64,000 nucleotides of DNA from Pseudomonas asturiensis (GTDB lineage Bacteria; Pseudomonadota; Gammaproteobacteria; Pseudomonadales; Pseudomonadaceae), in the NCBI RefSeq assembly GCF_900143095.1, contig NZ_FRDA01000012.1, forward strand, positions 116,281-180,280. Reading direction: 5' to 3'. The notes beneath the pieces are model-generated. The model was not told the DNA's origin. It made no database searches and saw nothing but the letters and a program-made list of their open reading frames with translations. A program made the translations under genes and the position numbers. Of this stretch, positions 35,192-44,467 are shown piece after piece (position 1 is the first letter of the stretch; every line of letters begins with the position of its first letter).

Positions 35192-36767
35192 ATCGAGTGT
35201 CGCCATCCGCCCGCGCTCGCCCTGGGAAGCCTTGGACCTGGGCGTGCTGATGGCGCGCGAACATCGTGCGGTGCTGTTCGGCAGTTGGGCCATCGTCACC
35301 CTGCCGGTCTTCGCCCTGCTCACCCTGTTGCTCTGGGATTACCCGACCATCGCGCTGCTCCTGTTCTGGTGGCTCAAGCCCGCCTTCGATCGCCTCCCGC
35401 TGCTGATTCTTTCGCAGGCACTGTTCTCGGAAACGCCGACCCTCAAACAGGCACTGCGGGCCTGGCCAGCGACCCTCAAGAACCAGTTGCTGCCCAGCCT
35501 TTTGTGGCGACGCCTGAGCCTGACCCGCAGCTTTCAGCTCCCCGTGCAGCAACTGGAAAACCTGTCCGGGGACGCACGTGCGCTTCGCATCAATCTGCTC
35601 AGCCAGAAAGACCTGCGGGCCGCGCAGCTGCTGACGATCGTGGGCGTGCATCTGGAGTATTCGCTATGGATCGGCCTGCTGGTGCTTTTCTATCTATTGA
35701 TTCCGCAGCAAATCGAAATCGACTGGCAGTGGCTGAGCCTCGTCGACACGCAGGCCGACTGGAACTGGCTCGAACACCTGACCAACCTGTTCTACGTGCT
35801 GGCGCTGATCATCTGGGAGCCTGTCTACGTGGCCTGCGGCTTCACCCTTTACCTCAATCGCCGCACGGCCCTCGAAGCATGGGATATCGAACTGACATTC
35901 AGGCGATTGCGCCAACGCCTGATCGGCACGGCGTATGCCTTGCTACTCGGTGTCGGACTGATTATCGCGGCAGTGCCAGAAGCGGCCATGGCCGAGCCCC
36001 AGGACTACAGCTGCCCGCTGCCCGAATCGGCGCTGCCAGAACGGCCGACCGTGCTCGCTGCGCCCGACTCGCCACGCCTGACGCACCAGCCCCTGACCAG
36101 CGAAGCAGCGCGCAGCGAGATTCAGGGCATCCTGCAGCAGCCGCTGTTCAAGAATCCGAAAACATTCTCTGGCTGGCGCTTCCCGGAACCGGACAAAAAG
36201 ACGGCAACGCCTGGCAGCAGCGATCATCAGACGCTGATTGTGGACTGGCTTAATCGGTTGCTGCGGGCAGCCAACGCCGTCGCAGGTTTTCTGGAAGCGG
36301 CGCTCTGGGGAGCGGCCCTGATCATGGTCGGCATGCTGGTGTGGCGTTATCGCACGTGGTTCAGCACATTCGTCAGTCGCACGCCTGCGCCGGTCAGGCA
36401 GGTTCGCGAGGCACCCGAGCAGCTGTTTGGCTTGCAGGTCAATGCGGCGAGCCTGCCTGACGACGTAGCTGGCAGCGCCGAGAAACTCTGGGCTGATGCG
36501 CCACGCGAAGCACTGGGCCTGTTGTATCGGGCACTGCTCAGCCGCCTGCTGATCGACCATCGCCTGGCGCTCAAGAAATCCGACACCGAAGGCCAGGTGC
36601 TTGAGCAGGTCGCGCAATTGAATCAGCCACACTTGAGCGAGTTCAGCCGCACACTGACCACCCATTGGCAAAATCTCGCCTATGGCCATCGCCTGCCGCC
36701 ACCCCCTGTGCAGCAGGAGCTGTGCAACGCCTGGCGTCGCCTGTTCCAGGCAGGTCATACGCCATGA
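35178..36767 (+). CDS. DUF4129-containing multi-span membrane protein
   Basis: This 529-residue protein has several N-terminal membrane segments, a Pro-rich periplasmic loop, and one more span (FLEAALWGAALIMVGMLVWRY). The cytoplasmic C-terminal DUF4129 segment includes APREALGLLYRALLSRLLID. Proteins of this type go with MoxR ATPases and transglutaminase-like or DUF58 partners, perhaps in assembling or protecting envelope proteins. It overlaps spoIIM-like by 14 bases and the next gene by ATGA. Confidence 0.82.
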   Translation: MRLTESSVAIRPRSPWEALDLGVLMAREHRAVLFGSWAIVTLPVFALLTLLLWDYPTIALLLFWWLKPAFDRLPLLILSQALFSETPTLKQALRAWPATLKNQLLPSLLWRRLSLTRSFQLPVQQLENLSGDARALRINLLSQKDLRAAQLLTIVGVHLEYSLWIGLLVLFYLLIPQQIEIDWQWLSLVDTQADWNWLEHLTNLFYVLALIIWEPVYVACGFTLYLNRRTALEAWDIELTFRRLRQRLIGTAYALLLGVGLIIAAVPEAAMAEPQDYSCPLPESALPERPTVLAAPDSPRLTHQPLTSEAARSEIQGILQQPLFKNPKTFSGWRFPEPDKKTATPGSSDHQTLIVDWLNRLLRAANAVAGFLEAALWGAALIMVGMLVWRYRTWFSTFVSRTPAPVRQVREAPEQLFGLQVNAASLPDDVAGSAEKLWADAPREALGLLYRALLSRLLIDHRLALKKSDTEGQVLEQVAQLNQPHLSEFSRTLTTHWQNLAYGHRLPPPPVQQELCNAWRRLFQAGHTP

Positions 36768-37978
36768 GCAAACGCGGGCTATTGATCACAGGCGCAGTGC
36801 TGACACTGCTGGTATTGATCACCCTCTATATCGGCAGCCATCTTGAACGCTACGAGACCACTGTGGACCAGGGGCCATCACCCGAGGTGCGGTCCAATCC
36901 CTATCTGGCTGCGGCGCAATTTCTGCGTCAGCGCGCCTTGCCGGTGAACATCACCAGGACCCTGGTCGACCTGCCTGATACCCGCCAGCGTACCCAGACC
37001 TTGCTGCTGCTCGACAATCGCGAAAACATGACACCCGCCCAGGCCGAGCGACTGCTGACCTGGGCCAGATCCGGCGGGCACCTGCTGTTCGTGGCCGAGC
37101 AGTTATGGGACGAGCAAAAAGGCCGCAGCGGTGACCTGCTGCTCGACAAGGTCAAGGTTCGCCAATACCTGACCACTGACCTCAAGGTGCAGGATGAGCC
37201 GACAGATAACGTGCGCCCTCCTCTCCCCATCCCTCTGATGGCCCCGTCCGCCAAAAAGCAGAAGGCGAAATGGCCCGAGTTGACCCGCCTTTACCTGGAA
37301 AACGAAGAGGCTCCGGCCTACATGAGCTTCGACCCGGCCTTCCATCTGGAAGACCCGGAGGACCTTGCCCAGTCATGGGCCAACAGCGCCGAGGCCACCC
37401 ACATGCTGCAACTGAGCTACGGCGAAGGACTGATTACCGTGCTCACAGATGCCAACCTCTGGAAGACCCGTTCGATCGGCAAGTACGACAACGCATGGCT
37501 GCTGTGGTACCTGACTCAGGACAGCGACGTGACCCTGTTGCTGCAAACCGAACATGACAACCTGCTGAGCCTTTTGCTGCGCCACTTTACAATGGCGCTG
37601 GTCGCCCTGGCGCTGCTGATCGGCCTGGGCCTGTGGCATGTCGGGCTGCGTGAGGGACCGCTTCAACTGCCTGCGACACGGGCCAGACGACAATTGACCG
37701 AGCACCTGCACGCCAGCGCCGAGTTTCTGCGCAGGCGCAGCGGACAACAACAGCTGCTCAAAGGCCTGCAAGTGGACATCCTGCGACGTGCCCGACGCCT
37801 TCATCCAGGTTTCGAGCGACTGCCTGTTGCCGAGCAGTGGCAAGTCCTCTCGCGCCTGACTCGCCAACCCACCAGCGCCATCAGCGACGCGCTGCGACCA
37901 AGACCGCAGCAGCGCCTTTCCCACAGCGATTTCACCCGTCAGGTGGCCCACCTGCAAACCCTCAGGAATGCCCTATGA
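36764..37978 (+). CDS. DUF4350 membrane protein
   Basis: This 404-residue protein starts MSKRGLLITGAVLTLLVLIT with one N-terminal span. A GATase-like extracytoplasmic domain follows (SNPYLAAAQFLRQR, then RLLTWARSGGHLLFVAEQ), and then a second span (LVALALLIGLGLWHVGL) and a cytoplasmic tail. The layout matches DUF4350, which is regularly found between DUF4129 and MoxR genes. Start and stop overlap the neighbours (ATGA at both ends). Confidence 0.83.
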   Translation: MSKRGLLITGAVLTLLVLITLYIGSHLERYETTVDQGPSPEVRSNPYLAAAQFLRQRALPVNITRTLVDLPDTRQRTQTLLLLDNRENMTPAQAERLLTWARSGGHLLFVAEQLWDEQKGRSGDLLLDKVKVRQYLTTDLKVQDEPTDNVRPPLPIPLMAPSAKKQKAKWPELTRLYLENEEAPAYMSFDPAFHLEDPEDLAQSWANSAEATHMLQLSYGEGLITVLTDANLWKTRSIGKYDNAWLLWYLTQDSDVTLLLQTEHDNLLSLLLRHFTMALVALALLIGLGLWHVGLREGPLQLPATRARRQLTEHLHASAEFLRRRSGQQQLLKGLQVDILRRARRLHPGFERLPVAEQWQVLSRLTRQPTSAISDALRPRPQQRLSHSDFTRQVAHLQTLRNAL

Positions 37979-39018
37979 GCGATCAAGCGCCCGAACAGTC
38001 CGGCAGCATCGAGCCGGTTACGACGGCGAACGCCGAATCTCCTGCCAGCACTCAGGCCCAGCAGCGCCAGCGCGCCAGCCAATTGGCCCAGGCCTTGCGC
38101 AATGAATTGCAAAAAGCAGTGATCGGCCAGAATGCCGTCATCGACGATGTGCTGACCGCCTTGATTGGCGGCGGGCACGTTCTGCTCGAAGGGGTTCCGG
38201 GTCTGGGCAAGACGCTGCTGGTACGCGCACTGGCCAGCTGTCTCGGCTGCGAGTTTGCGCGCATTCAGTTCACCCCCGACCTGATGCCCAGCGACGTGAC
38301 CGGTCACGCCGTGTACGACCTGCAGACCGAGCAGTTCAAGCTGCGCAAGGGGCCGATTTTCACCAACCTGCTGCTGGCTGACGAAATCAATCGGGCTCCG
38401 GCCAAGACTCAGGCTGCGTTGCTTGAAGCCATGCAGGAACGGCAAGTCACACTGGAGGGCCGGGCACTGCCCATCACCCAGCCATTCATGGTGCTGGCCA
38501 CGCAGAACCCCATCGAACAGGAAGGCACCTACCCGTTACCGGAAGCCGAGCTGGACCGGTTCATGCTCAAGCTGCACATGGACTACCCGCAGGCCCAGGA
38601 AGAGCTGGACATGGTTCGTCAGGTCACTCGCTCGACCCGGGCGGACATGCTCGATGTCAGGCCGTTGAGGGTCATCATGCAGGCCCGCGAGGTCCAGGCA
38701 CTGCAACGCATTGCCAGCGAACTGCCGCTGGACGATCAGGTGCTGGACTACGCCGTGCGGCTGGCCCGTGGTACCCGTACCTGGCCAGGCCTGAGCCTGG
38801 GTGCCGGCCCGCGTGCGTCCATTGCCCTGGTGCGAGGCGGCCGGGCGCGGGCATTGCTGCGCGGGGGCGAATTCGTGGTCCCGGATGACATCAAGGGCTG
38901 CGCCCTGGCCGTGCTGCGCCACCGTGTGAGGCTGTCTCCAGAGCTGGACATCGAAGGCCTTTCGGTGGATCAGGTCCTGCGGCAGATCCTTGATCAGGTT
39001 CCGGCGCCGCGTCTGTGA
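37975..39018 (+). CDS. MoxR-family AAA+ ATPase
   Basis: This 347-residue ATPase has Walker A EGVPGLGKTLLVRA, Walker B LLLADEINRAPAKTQAALLE, and sensor 1 MVLATQNPIEQEGTYPLPEA. Sensor 2 arginines lie near the end. MoxR ATPases act as chaperones that help mature or insert metal centres or envelope complexes together with a VWA/DUF58 partner. The preceding stop overlaps (ATGA) and the DUF58 gene follows with GTGA overlap. The client is unknown. Confidence 0.93.
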   Translation: MSDQAPEQSGSIEPVTTANAESPASTQAQQRQRASQLAQALRNELQKAVIGQNAVIDDVLTALIGGGHVLLEGVPGLGKTLLVRALASCLGCEFARIQFTPDLMPSDVTGHAVYDLQTEQFKLRKGPIFTNLLLADEINRAPAKTQAALLEAMQERQVTLEGRALPITQPFMVLATQNPIEQEGTYPLPEAELDRFMLKLHMDYPQAQEELDMVRQVTRSTRADMLDVRPLRVIMQAREVQALQRIASELPLDDQVLDYAVRLARGTRTWPGLSLGAGPRASIALVRGGRARALLRGGEFVVPDDIKGCALAVLRHRVRLSPELDIEGLSVDQVLRQILDQVPAPRL

Positions 39019-40358
39019 AACAGGTATTGAAGCCCTCGGCGCGCCTGCTGCGCTGGCTTGGCACGCTGGCAGCTATTGCCGTAGTGCCAGGGGTGATTCA
39101 TGCGCTGGGCATCACCTACCCTGCGCAGGTCGATACCCTTTTTTGGGGGGCGTTACTGGCTCTGGCAGGGCTGAGCGTGTTCGATGCGCTGGGGCTTGCG
39201 CGTCGCGCGTCGCCCCGCTTGCGACGGCATCTGCCGGGCAGCCTGGCGTTGAGCCGCTGGAACGAAGCCCGACTGGACGTCGAGCACGATGGCGCGGCCA
39301 CCCTGAGCATGAGCCTCTTCGACCACCTGCCGCATGGGCTGGAGTCCGAAAACCTGCCGCAATCCATCACCCTTGCAGCGCGCGGAAAAGCGCAGCTTGG
39401 CTACCGGATTCGCCCACTGCAGCGCGGCCACTTCACCTGCGAGCACTGCGAAATCCACCTGCACAGCCGCCTTGGGCTCTGGTCTTCGCGTCGGCGTATC
39501 GCCTTGCCGGGGGCCACTCGCGTTTACCCCGACTTTGCGCGCGTGTACGGCGGGCAACTGCTGGCGGTGGACAACTGGCTCAGCCAGATCGGTGTGCGGC
39601 AGTCGCAGCGCCGTGGCCTGGGACTGGAATTCAACCAGCTGCGCGAATTTCGCGAAGGCGACAGCCTGCGGCAGATTGATTGGAAAGCCACTGCCCGCCA
39701 GCGCTCACCCATTGCGCGGGAATACCAGGACGAGCGAGACCAGCAGATCGTGTTCATGCTGGACTGCGGACGACGCATGCGCAGCCAGGACGGCGACCTG
39801 TCCCATTTCGATCACGCACTCAATGCCTGCCTGCTGCTCGGTTACGTTGCGCTGCGTCAGGGCGATGCCATCGGCCTGATGACCTTCGCTGGCGACAAGG
39901 ACCGCTATGTGTCGCCGGTCAAGGGGCACGGTCAGTTGAACCTGTTGCTCAATACCGTCTACGACCTGCAGACCACCCAGCGACCCGCCGATTACAGCGC
40001 CGCCGCCCGCCATTTGCTGGCCCGACAGAAGCGGCGCTCGCTGGTGGTTCTGATCACCAACCTGCGCGATGAAGACGACGATGAGCTGCTGTCGGCGATC
40101 AATCAACTGGGGCGCAGGCATCGTGTGCTGGTTGCAAGCCTGCGCGAGGAAGTGCTCGACAGTCTGCGTCAGGCACCCGTCGAGACCTATGACGAAGCGC
40201 TGAGCTACTGCGGGACGGTGAGTTTTCTGAACGCGCGCACAACGCTGCACGACCGGATGGTCGCGCATGGCATCAACGTGGTGGACGTGCGCCCAGGGGA
40301 ACTGGGCGCACAATTGGTGACTCGTTATCTTGGCTGGAAGAAAGCGGGAACGCTCTGA
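39015..40358 (+). CDS. DUF58 protein, MoxR partner
   Basis: This 447-residue protein has two N-terminal membrane segments, a beta-rich domain, and the DUF58 signature REGDSLRQIDWKATARQRSP. A vWA-like fold follows (VFMLDCGRRMRSQDGDLSH). DUF58 proteins bind MoxR ATPases and probably present client proteins at the membrane. GTG 39015 overlaps the moxR-type stop. It is the last gene of the operon; no clear terminator is seen before the converging PilZ gene. Confidence 0.9.
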   Translation: MKQVLKPSARLLRWLGTLAAIAVVPGVIHALGITYPAQVDTLFWGALLALAGLSVFDALGLARRASPRLRRHLPGSLALSRWNEARLDVEHDGAATLSMSLFDHLPHGLESENLPQSITLAARGKAQLGYRIRPLQRGHFTCEHCEIHLHSRLGLWSSRRRIALPGATRVYPDFARVYGGQLLAVDNWLSQIGVRQSQRRGLGLEFNQLREFREGDSLRQIDWKATARQRSPIAREYQDERDQQIVFMLDCGRRMRSQDGDLSHFDHALNACLLLGYVALRQGDAIGLMTFAGDKDRYVSPVKGHGQLNLLLNTVYDLQTTQRPADYSAAARHLLARQKRRSLVVLITNLRDEDDDELLSAINQLGRRHRVLVASLREEVLDSLRQAPVETYDEALSYCGTVSFLNARTTLHDRMVAHGINVVDVRPGELGAQLVTRYLGWKKAGTL

Positions 40359-40382
40359 CCCGCTCTTCCGACTGCTGACCTG

Positions 40383-40742
40383 TCAGGCCGAAGCCTCGAG
40401 GCTGGGGTAGAAACAGAAATACTGCCGCAGGATGCGAACCAACTCGAGATAGTCCGTGGACATCTCGGAAAGCTCGAAGCCGGAGTCATAGCAGCCGGGT
40501 GTCTCGTCTTCATGACACCACATGCACGTCGCGCTGACGTCGATGGTCTTGAGCCCCTCACTACGGGGCATCTTCACACGCAAATCAAACCTGGCACCGA
40601 CCAGCAGAGGAATGCTGCTGATCAGCATCAGCCCCTCTTCTGAAACGTTACCCAGACAACCGAGTGGTCGGTCGGTGTGTCTATTGAAAACCTGAAGATA
40701 TTCCTGCAATTGGTGTCGTTCGATTTTTCGCTCTTTTAGCAT
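40383..40742 (-). CDS. Single-domain PilZ protein
   Basis: This 119-residue protein has PilZ features: the arginine-rich start (LKERKIERHQLQEYL), the NVSEEGLML match to D/NxSxxG, and a closing beta-barrel (YDSGFELSEMSTDYLELV). Such proteins bind cyclic-di-GMP and change partner activity, but the first motif here is RKxxR-like rather than a clean RxxxR. The binding ability is therefore uncertain. It stands alone, converging with the DUF58 gene. Confidence 0.82.
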   Translation of the reverse strand: MLKERKIERHQLQEYLQVFNRHTDRPLGCLGNVSEEGLMLISSIPLLVGARFDLRVKMPRSEGLKTIDVSATCMWCHEDETPGCYDSGFELSEMSTDYLELVRILRQYFCFYPSLEASA

Positions 40743-40934
40743 GGCAGGCCGCCTTCAGAGACCAGTGAACATGGTCACGTAGAACTTTGATCCTGCGGGT
40801 TTTCGAAACTGGCAGTGCCGCAGGAACTCCTTAGACCAGAGCCTTATGGCTCTTTCATTCCCTTGACAGTCAGCCTAGCGCAAATCTTTGTAACATCCAC
40901 CCGTATACGACACCAATCACCCGATCGGGTGTAA

Positions 40935-41309
40935 TTATTTTGAGGCAGGAATCGCTCTGGCGGGTTGCGCCGCCGGGTAGTGGCCCAATTGCGCCAGTGT
41001 GTCGAGCCGGGCCTTCGCGCGGTACGCATATTCACTGGCTGGATACTGGTTCATCAGAAACTGATAGGTCGATGCCGCATCGACGTAAAGCTTCTGACGC
41101 TCCAGGCACTGTCCGCGCAACATCGAGACCTCCGGCTGGACGTAACGCCGCTCGCGACTCTGACGTTCAACTTTGGACAGGTCGAGCATCACGCGATCAC
41201 AGTCGCCTTCCTGATAAGCACGATAGGCATGATCCAGATTGGAGTTCATTGCCCAACGGGTGCAACCGCTGACCGCAGCCAGTAATACAACAATCGTTAC
41301 AATACGCAT
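40935..41309 (-). CDS. Small TPR-like lipoprotein
   Basis: This 124-residue protein begins MRIVTIVVLLAAVSGCTRWA, with a lipobox VSGC. Two helix-pair repeats follow, NLDHAYRAYQEGDCDRVMLDL and YVDAASTYQFLMNQYPASEYAYRAKARLDTL (the latter in two stretches), resembling tetratricopeptide or Sel1-like units. CAGGAGAG precedes the ATG at 41309. It is probably an outer-membrane-anchored scaffold protein of unknown partner. It is divergent from pykA. Confidence 0.8.
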   Translation of the reverse strand: MRIVTIVVLLAAVSGCTRWAMNSNLDHAYRAYQEGDCDRVMLDLSKVERQSRERRYVQPEVSMLRGQCLERQKLYVDAASTYQFLMNQYPASEYAYRAKARLDTLAQLGHYPAAQPARAIPASK

Positions 41310-41485
41310 GGGACTCTCCTGTTCTCTGCCATTTATCGGCTCGACATCCAATTTCTTCAGGCCGATCGAGCACCGGCCGTCAGCCGATTGCCCTGCCTGC
41401 CAGCAGCAAGGTAGTGCAAAGGAACAATGACTAAAGAGACAGACAGGAGTAGCCTCTCGCTGCGCTTCAATTAAGGAGTTTGTGC

Positions 41486-42937
41486 ATGACCGTTCGCCGC
41501 ACCAAAATCGTCGCCACACTTGGCCCTGCCAGCAACTCGCCGGAAGTCATCGAACAACTGATCCTCTCGGGTCTTGACGTTGCTCGTCTGAACTTCTCCC
41601 ACGGCACCCCGGATGAGCACAAGGCTCGCGCCAAACTGATCCGTGACATCGCCGCCAGACACGGGCGCTTCGTCGCTCTGCTGGGCGACCTGCAAGGTCC
41701 CAAGATCCGTATCGCCAAGTTCACCGACAAGCGGATAGAGCTGAAAGTCGGTGACAAGTTCACCTTCTCCACCGCTCACCCGCTGACCAGTGGCAACCAG
41801 CAGATCGTGGGTATCGATTACCCGGACCTGGTCAAGGATTGCGGCGTGGGCGACGAGCTGCTGCTCGACGACGGTCGCGTGGTCATGCGCGTCGACACCC
41901 AGACCGCTGACGAACTGCACTGCACCGTGCTGATCGGTGGCCCGCTGTCAGACCATAAAGGCATCAACCGTCGCGGCGGCGGCCTGACTGCGCCGGCACT
42001 GACCGAAAAAGACAAGCAGGACATCAAGCTCGCCGCTGAAATGGACCTGGACTACCTGGCCGTTTCCTTCCCGCGCGACGCGGCCGACATGGAATACGCT
42101 CGCCAGTTGCGTGACGAAGCCGGCGGAACAGCCTGGCTGGTCGCCAAGATCGAACGCGCCGAAGCCGTTGCCAACGACGAAGTGCTCGACGAACTGATTC
42201 GTGCCAGCGACGCGGTCATGGTTGCCCGTGGCGACCTGGGCGTGGAGATCGGCGACGCCGAGCTGGTCGGCGTGCAAAAACGCATCATTCTGCACGCACG
42301 TCGCCACAACAAGGCGGTGATCGTAGCCACGCAGATGATGGAGTCGATGATCTCCAGCCCCATGCCGACCCGCGCTGAAGTGTCCGACGTGGCCAACGCC
42401 GTGCTCGACTACACCGACGCAGTCATGCTGTCGGCTGAAAGTGCTGCTGGCTCGTACCCGATCGAAGCGGTTCAGGCCATGGCGCGCATCTGCGTCGGCG
42501 CTGAAAAGCACCCGACCGGCAAAACCTCCAGCCACCGCATCGGTCATTCGTTCACCCGTTGTGACGAAAGCATCGCGCTGGCGGCCATGTACACCGCCAA
42601 CCACTTCCCGGGCGTGAAAGCGATCATCGCACTGACCGAAAGCGGCTACACCCCGTTGATCATGTCGCGCATTCGCTCCTCGGTGCCGATCTACGCGTTC
42701 TCCCCGCACCGTGGCACCCAGGCCCGCGCGGCGATGTTCCGTGGTGTCTACACCGTACCGTTCGACCCGGCATCCCTGCCGCCAGGTCAGGTCAGCCAGG
42801 CAGCCGTTGACGAACTGCTCAAGCGCGGTCTGGTCGAGCAAGGCGACTGGGTCATCCTGACCAAGGGCGACAGCTACCACACCATCGGTGGCACCAACGG
42901 CATGAAGATCCTGCACGTCGGCGACCCATTGGTCTGA
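41486..42937 (+). CDS. pykA: Pyruvate kinase, PykA type
   Basis: This 483-residue enzyme converts phosphoenolpyruvate and ADP to pyruvate and ATP. Recognised motifs are RRTKIVATLGPASN, DGLQGPK-like LGDLQGPKIRI, the active-site Lys in WLVAKIERAEA, MVARGDLGVEIG, and ATQMMESMISSPMPTRAEVSD. The ATG at 41486 has AAGGAG seven bases upstream. The upstream in-frame GTG at 41480 would sit inside that spacing. A strong terminator follows. Confidence 0.95.
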   Translation: MTVRRTKIVATLGPASNSPEVIEQLILSGLDVARLNFSHGTPDEHKARAKLIRDIAARHGRFVALLGDLQGPKIRIAKFTDKRIELKVGDKFTFSTAHPLTSGNQQIVGIDYPDLVKDCGVGDELLLDDGRVVMRVDTQTADELHCTVLIGGPLSDHKGINRRGGGLTAPALTEKDKQDIKLAAEMDLDYLAVSFPRDAADMEYARQLRDEAGGTAWLVAKIERAEAVANDEVLDELIRASDAVMVARGDLGVEIGDAELVGVQKRIILHARRHNKAVIVATQMMESMISSPMPTRAEVSDVANAVLDYTDAVMLSAESAAGSYPIEAVQAMARICVGAEKHPTGKTSSHRIGHSFTRCDESIALAAMYTANHFPGVKAIIALTESGYTPLIMSRIRSSVPIYAFSPHRGTQARAAMFRGVYTVPFDPASLPPGQVSQAAVDELLKRGLVEQGDWVILTKGDSYHTIGGTNGMKILHVGDPLV

Positions 42938-42953
42938 CGTCAGCGCAACACGC

Positions 42954-42987
42954 AAAAGCCCCGTCTCGCGAGAGCCGGGGCTTTTTT
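42954..42987 (+). terminator. pykA terminator
   Basis: AAAAGCCCCG pairs with CGGGGCTTTTTT around an inner TCTCGCGAGA palindrome. It starts 17 bases after the pykA stop. Confidence 0.9.
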
Positions 42988-43072
42988 ATGGGTTTCAGGA
43001 ATGGACAATCCATCGTGGGAGGCACCACCACGTCTTCGACATAGCGCTGTCGCGCAGCAAACACCGGGCGTC

Positions 43073-43176
43073 GTGGGAGCGGACTTGTCCGCGAATGCTG
43101 CATTTCAGTCGCTGAACCTTCATCGGCCGCACCGCACCTTCGCGGACAAACGGAACGCCGCCCGGTCCGCTCCCAC
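43073..43176. repeat. REPIN-like inverted REP pair with an internal insertion
   Basis: The left arm at 43073-43095 starts GTGGGAGCGGACTTGTCCGC. The right arm at 43139-43176 is its inverse, but with 15 extra bases (43150-43164) that split the expected 23-bp arm into 11 and 12 bases. Confidence 0.75.
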
Positions 43177-43216
43177 AAAATCCAGTTCCTTCAGTGGCTT
43201 ACAGGTTGTTTGATAA

Positions 43217-43298
43217 GAGGCGGCTTGCCGGCGATGCGGTTTATCAAGCGCCCTATCAGTGGCTGAACTGACGCTATCGCCGGCAAGCCGCCTCCCAC
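43217..43298. repeat. REPIN with GGCGGCTTGCCGGCGAT arms
   Basis: The left arm at 43217-43235 and its inverse at 43276-43298 (ATCGCCGGCAAGCCGCCTCC) form an 82-bp element. It is the same REP type as the pair at 50897-50982. The left outer end has lost the usual GTGG. Confidence 0.85.
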
Positions 43299-43349
43299 AG
43301 TCCGGAGTCTGTCAGCGAACCGTGTGTTTACCGCTAGCTGCGCGTCACA

Positions 43350-44288
43350 TCACTCCCGCCGAACGAACACATCCGCCAGCAACTGATTACGTGGCAAACC
43401 GGCCAGGTACAGCCGCTTGGCAAACACCTCGACACTTTCGGGACTGCCGCACACCAGCGCCATGGCATGCCGCGACAGCATGCGCAGCTCGGCCAGCGCG
43501 TCCTGAAGCGTTTCCTGAGTGATTAGCTGAACCTGCAGGTTCGGGCAACTGATAGCGAGCGCCTGCAACTCGGCTTTCAGATAATGCTCCTGCTCGTCAT
43601 GCGCCAGATGAATCAACCGAATCGCGCCCTGATGTTCCTGACGCAGCGCCTCACGCAGGATTCCCCACAACGGCCCAAGCCCGGTGCCCGCCGCCAACAG
43701 CAGCAAAGGCTTGTCCTGCCAGTCCGGGTCGTAACGCAACGCCCCGCCGCGCAATTCGCCGAGCCTCACGCCATCGCCCACCTGCAATTGCCGCGCATGG
43801 TCGCAAAACGCACCGGGGCGTCGGCAATCGAGATGAAACTCCAGAAACCCGTCATCACCCGGCAGGCTCGCCAGCGAGTAAGGCCGCGCCACGCCCTGCT
43901 CCGTCCACAGCACCTGATGCTGCCCCGCGCGATAACGCAACGGCTTGCCCGGTTCCAGACGCAACCGCAGCACCGTCGGGCTCAGCCAGTCGCGGCTCTG
44001 CACCGTCGCAGGCAAACCGTCCTGCATCGGGTCATACACTTCGACGGTCAGGTCCTGAACCACCTTGCACTGACACGCAAGCCGCCAACCCTGCTGGCGT
44101 TTGTCAGCGGGCAGCGCCAGTGGCAACGCATCCAGCGGATCGCCTTTCACGCAGCGCACCAGACACGCATGACAGCTGCCCGCCCGGCAACTGTAGGGCA
44201 CAGACACACCGGCCTGATTCAAGGCGTCGAGCAGATTACTGGCTTCGCTGACCGCCCAACTTCGGTCACCGACGTGCAAATGCGGCAT
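43350..44288 (-). CDS. 2Fe-2S ferredoxin reductase, CDP-glucoseen-reductase-like
   Basis: This 312-residue protein has an N-terminal plant-type ferredoxin domain, with three cysteines in YSCRAGSCHACLVRC and the fourth in RLACQCKV. An FAD domain (RPYSLASLPGDD) and an NAD domain (PLLLLAAGTGLGPLWGILRE) follow. It passes electrons from NAD(P)H through FAD to the 2Fe-2S centre and an acceptor, like the reductase subunits of oxygenases. No oxygenase lies nearby. ATG 44288 is preferred to the adjoining TTG. Confidence 0.85.
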   Translation of the reverse strand: MPHLHVGDRSWAVSEASNLLDALNQAGVSVPYSCRAGSCHACLVRCVKGDPLDALPLALPADKRQQGWRLACQCKVVQDLTVEVYDPMQDGLPATVQSRDWLSPTVLRLRLEPGKPLRYRAGQHQVLWTEQGVARPYSLASLPGDDGFLEFHLDCRRPGAFCDHARQLQVGDGVRLGELRGGALRYDPDWQDKPLLLLAAGTGLGPLWGILREALRQEHQGAIRLIHLAHDEQEHYLKAELQALAISCPNLQVQLITQETLQDALAELRMLSRHAMALVCGSPESVEVFAKRLYLAGLPRNQLLADVFVRRE

Positions 44289-44467
44289 CAAGGCGCCCCG
44301 TGCAGAAAATAACAGCGATTGTACAGACTGGCCTGTCGGGCGGGTTATACTGCCGCGCCTTTTTGCGCCCGCTACGGCTACCCTGACAGCTCTGGTTCAA
44401 GCCGCAGTCCCCGACTGTCGCCGATAGCGTAATTGAATGTTCCCGTCCTTACAGAGGAGCGCGCCGC

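Noticed and set aside
43000..43350. CRISPR-like alternation of repeats and spacers
   Set aside because: The repeats are two inverted REP pairs, not a direct-repeat array, and no cas genes are near.
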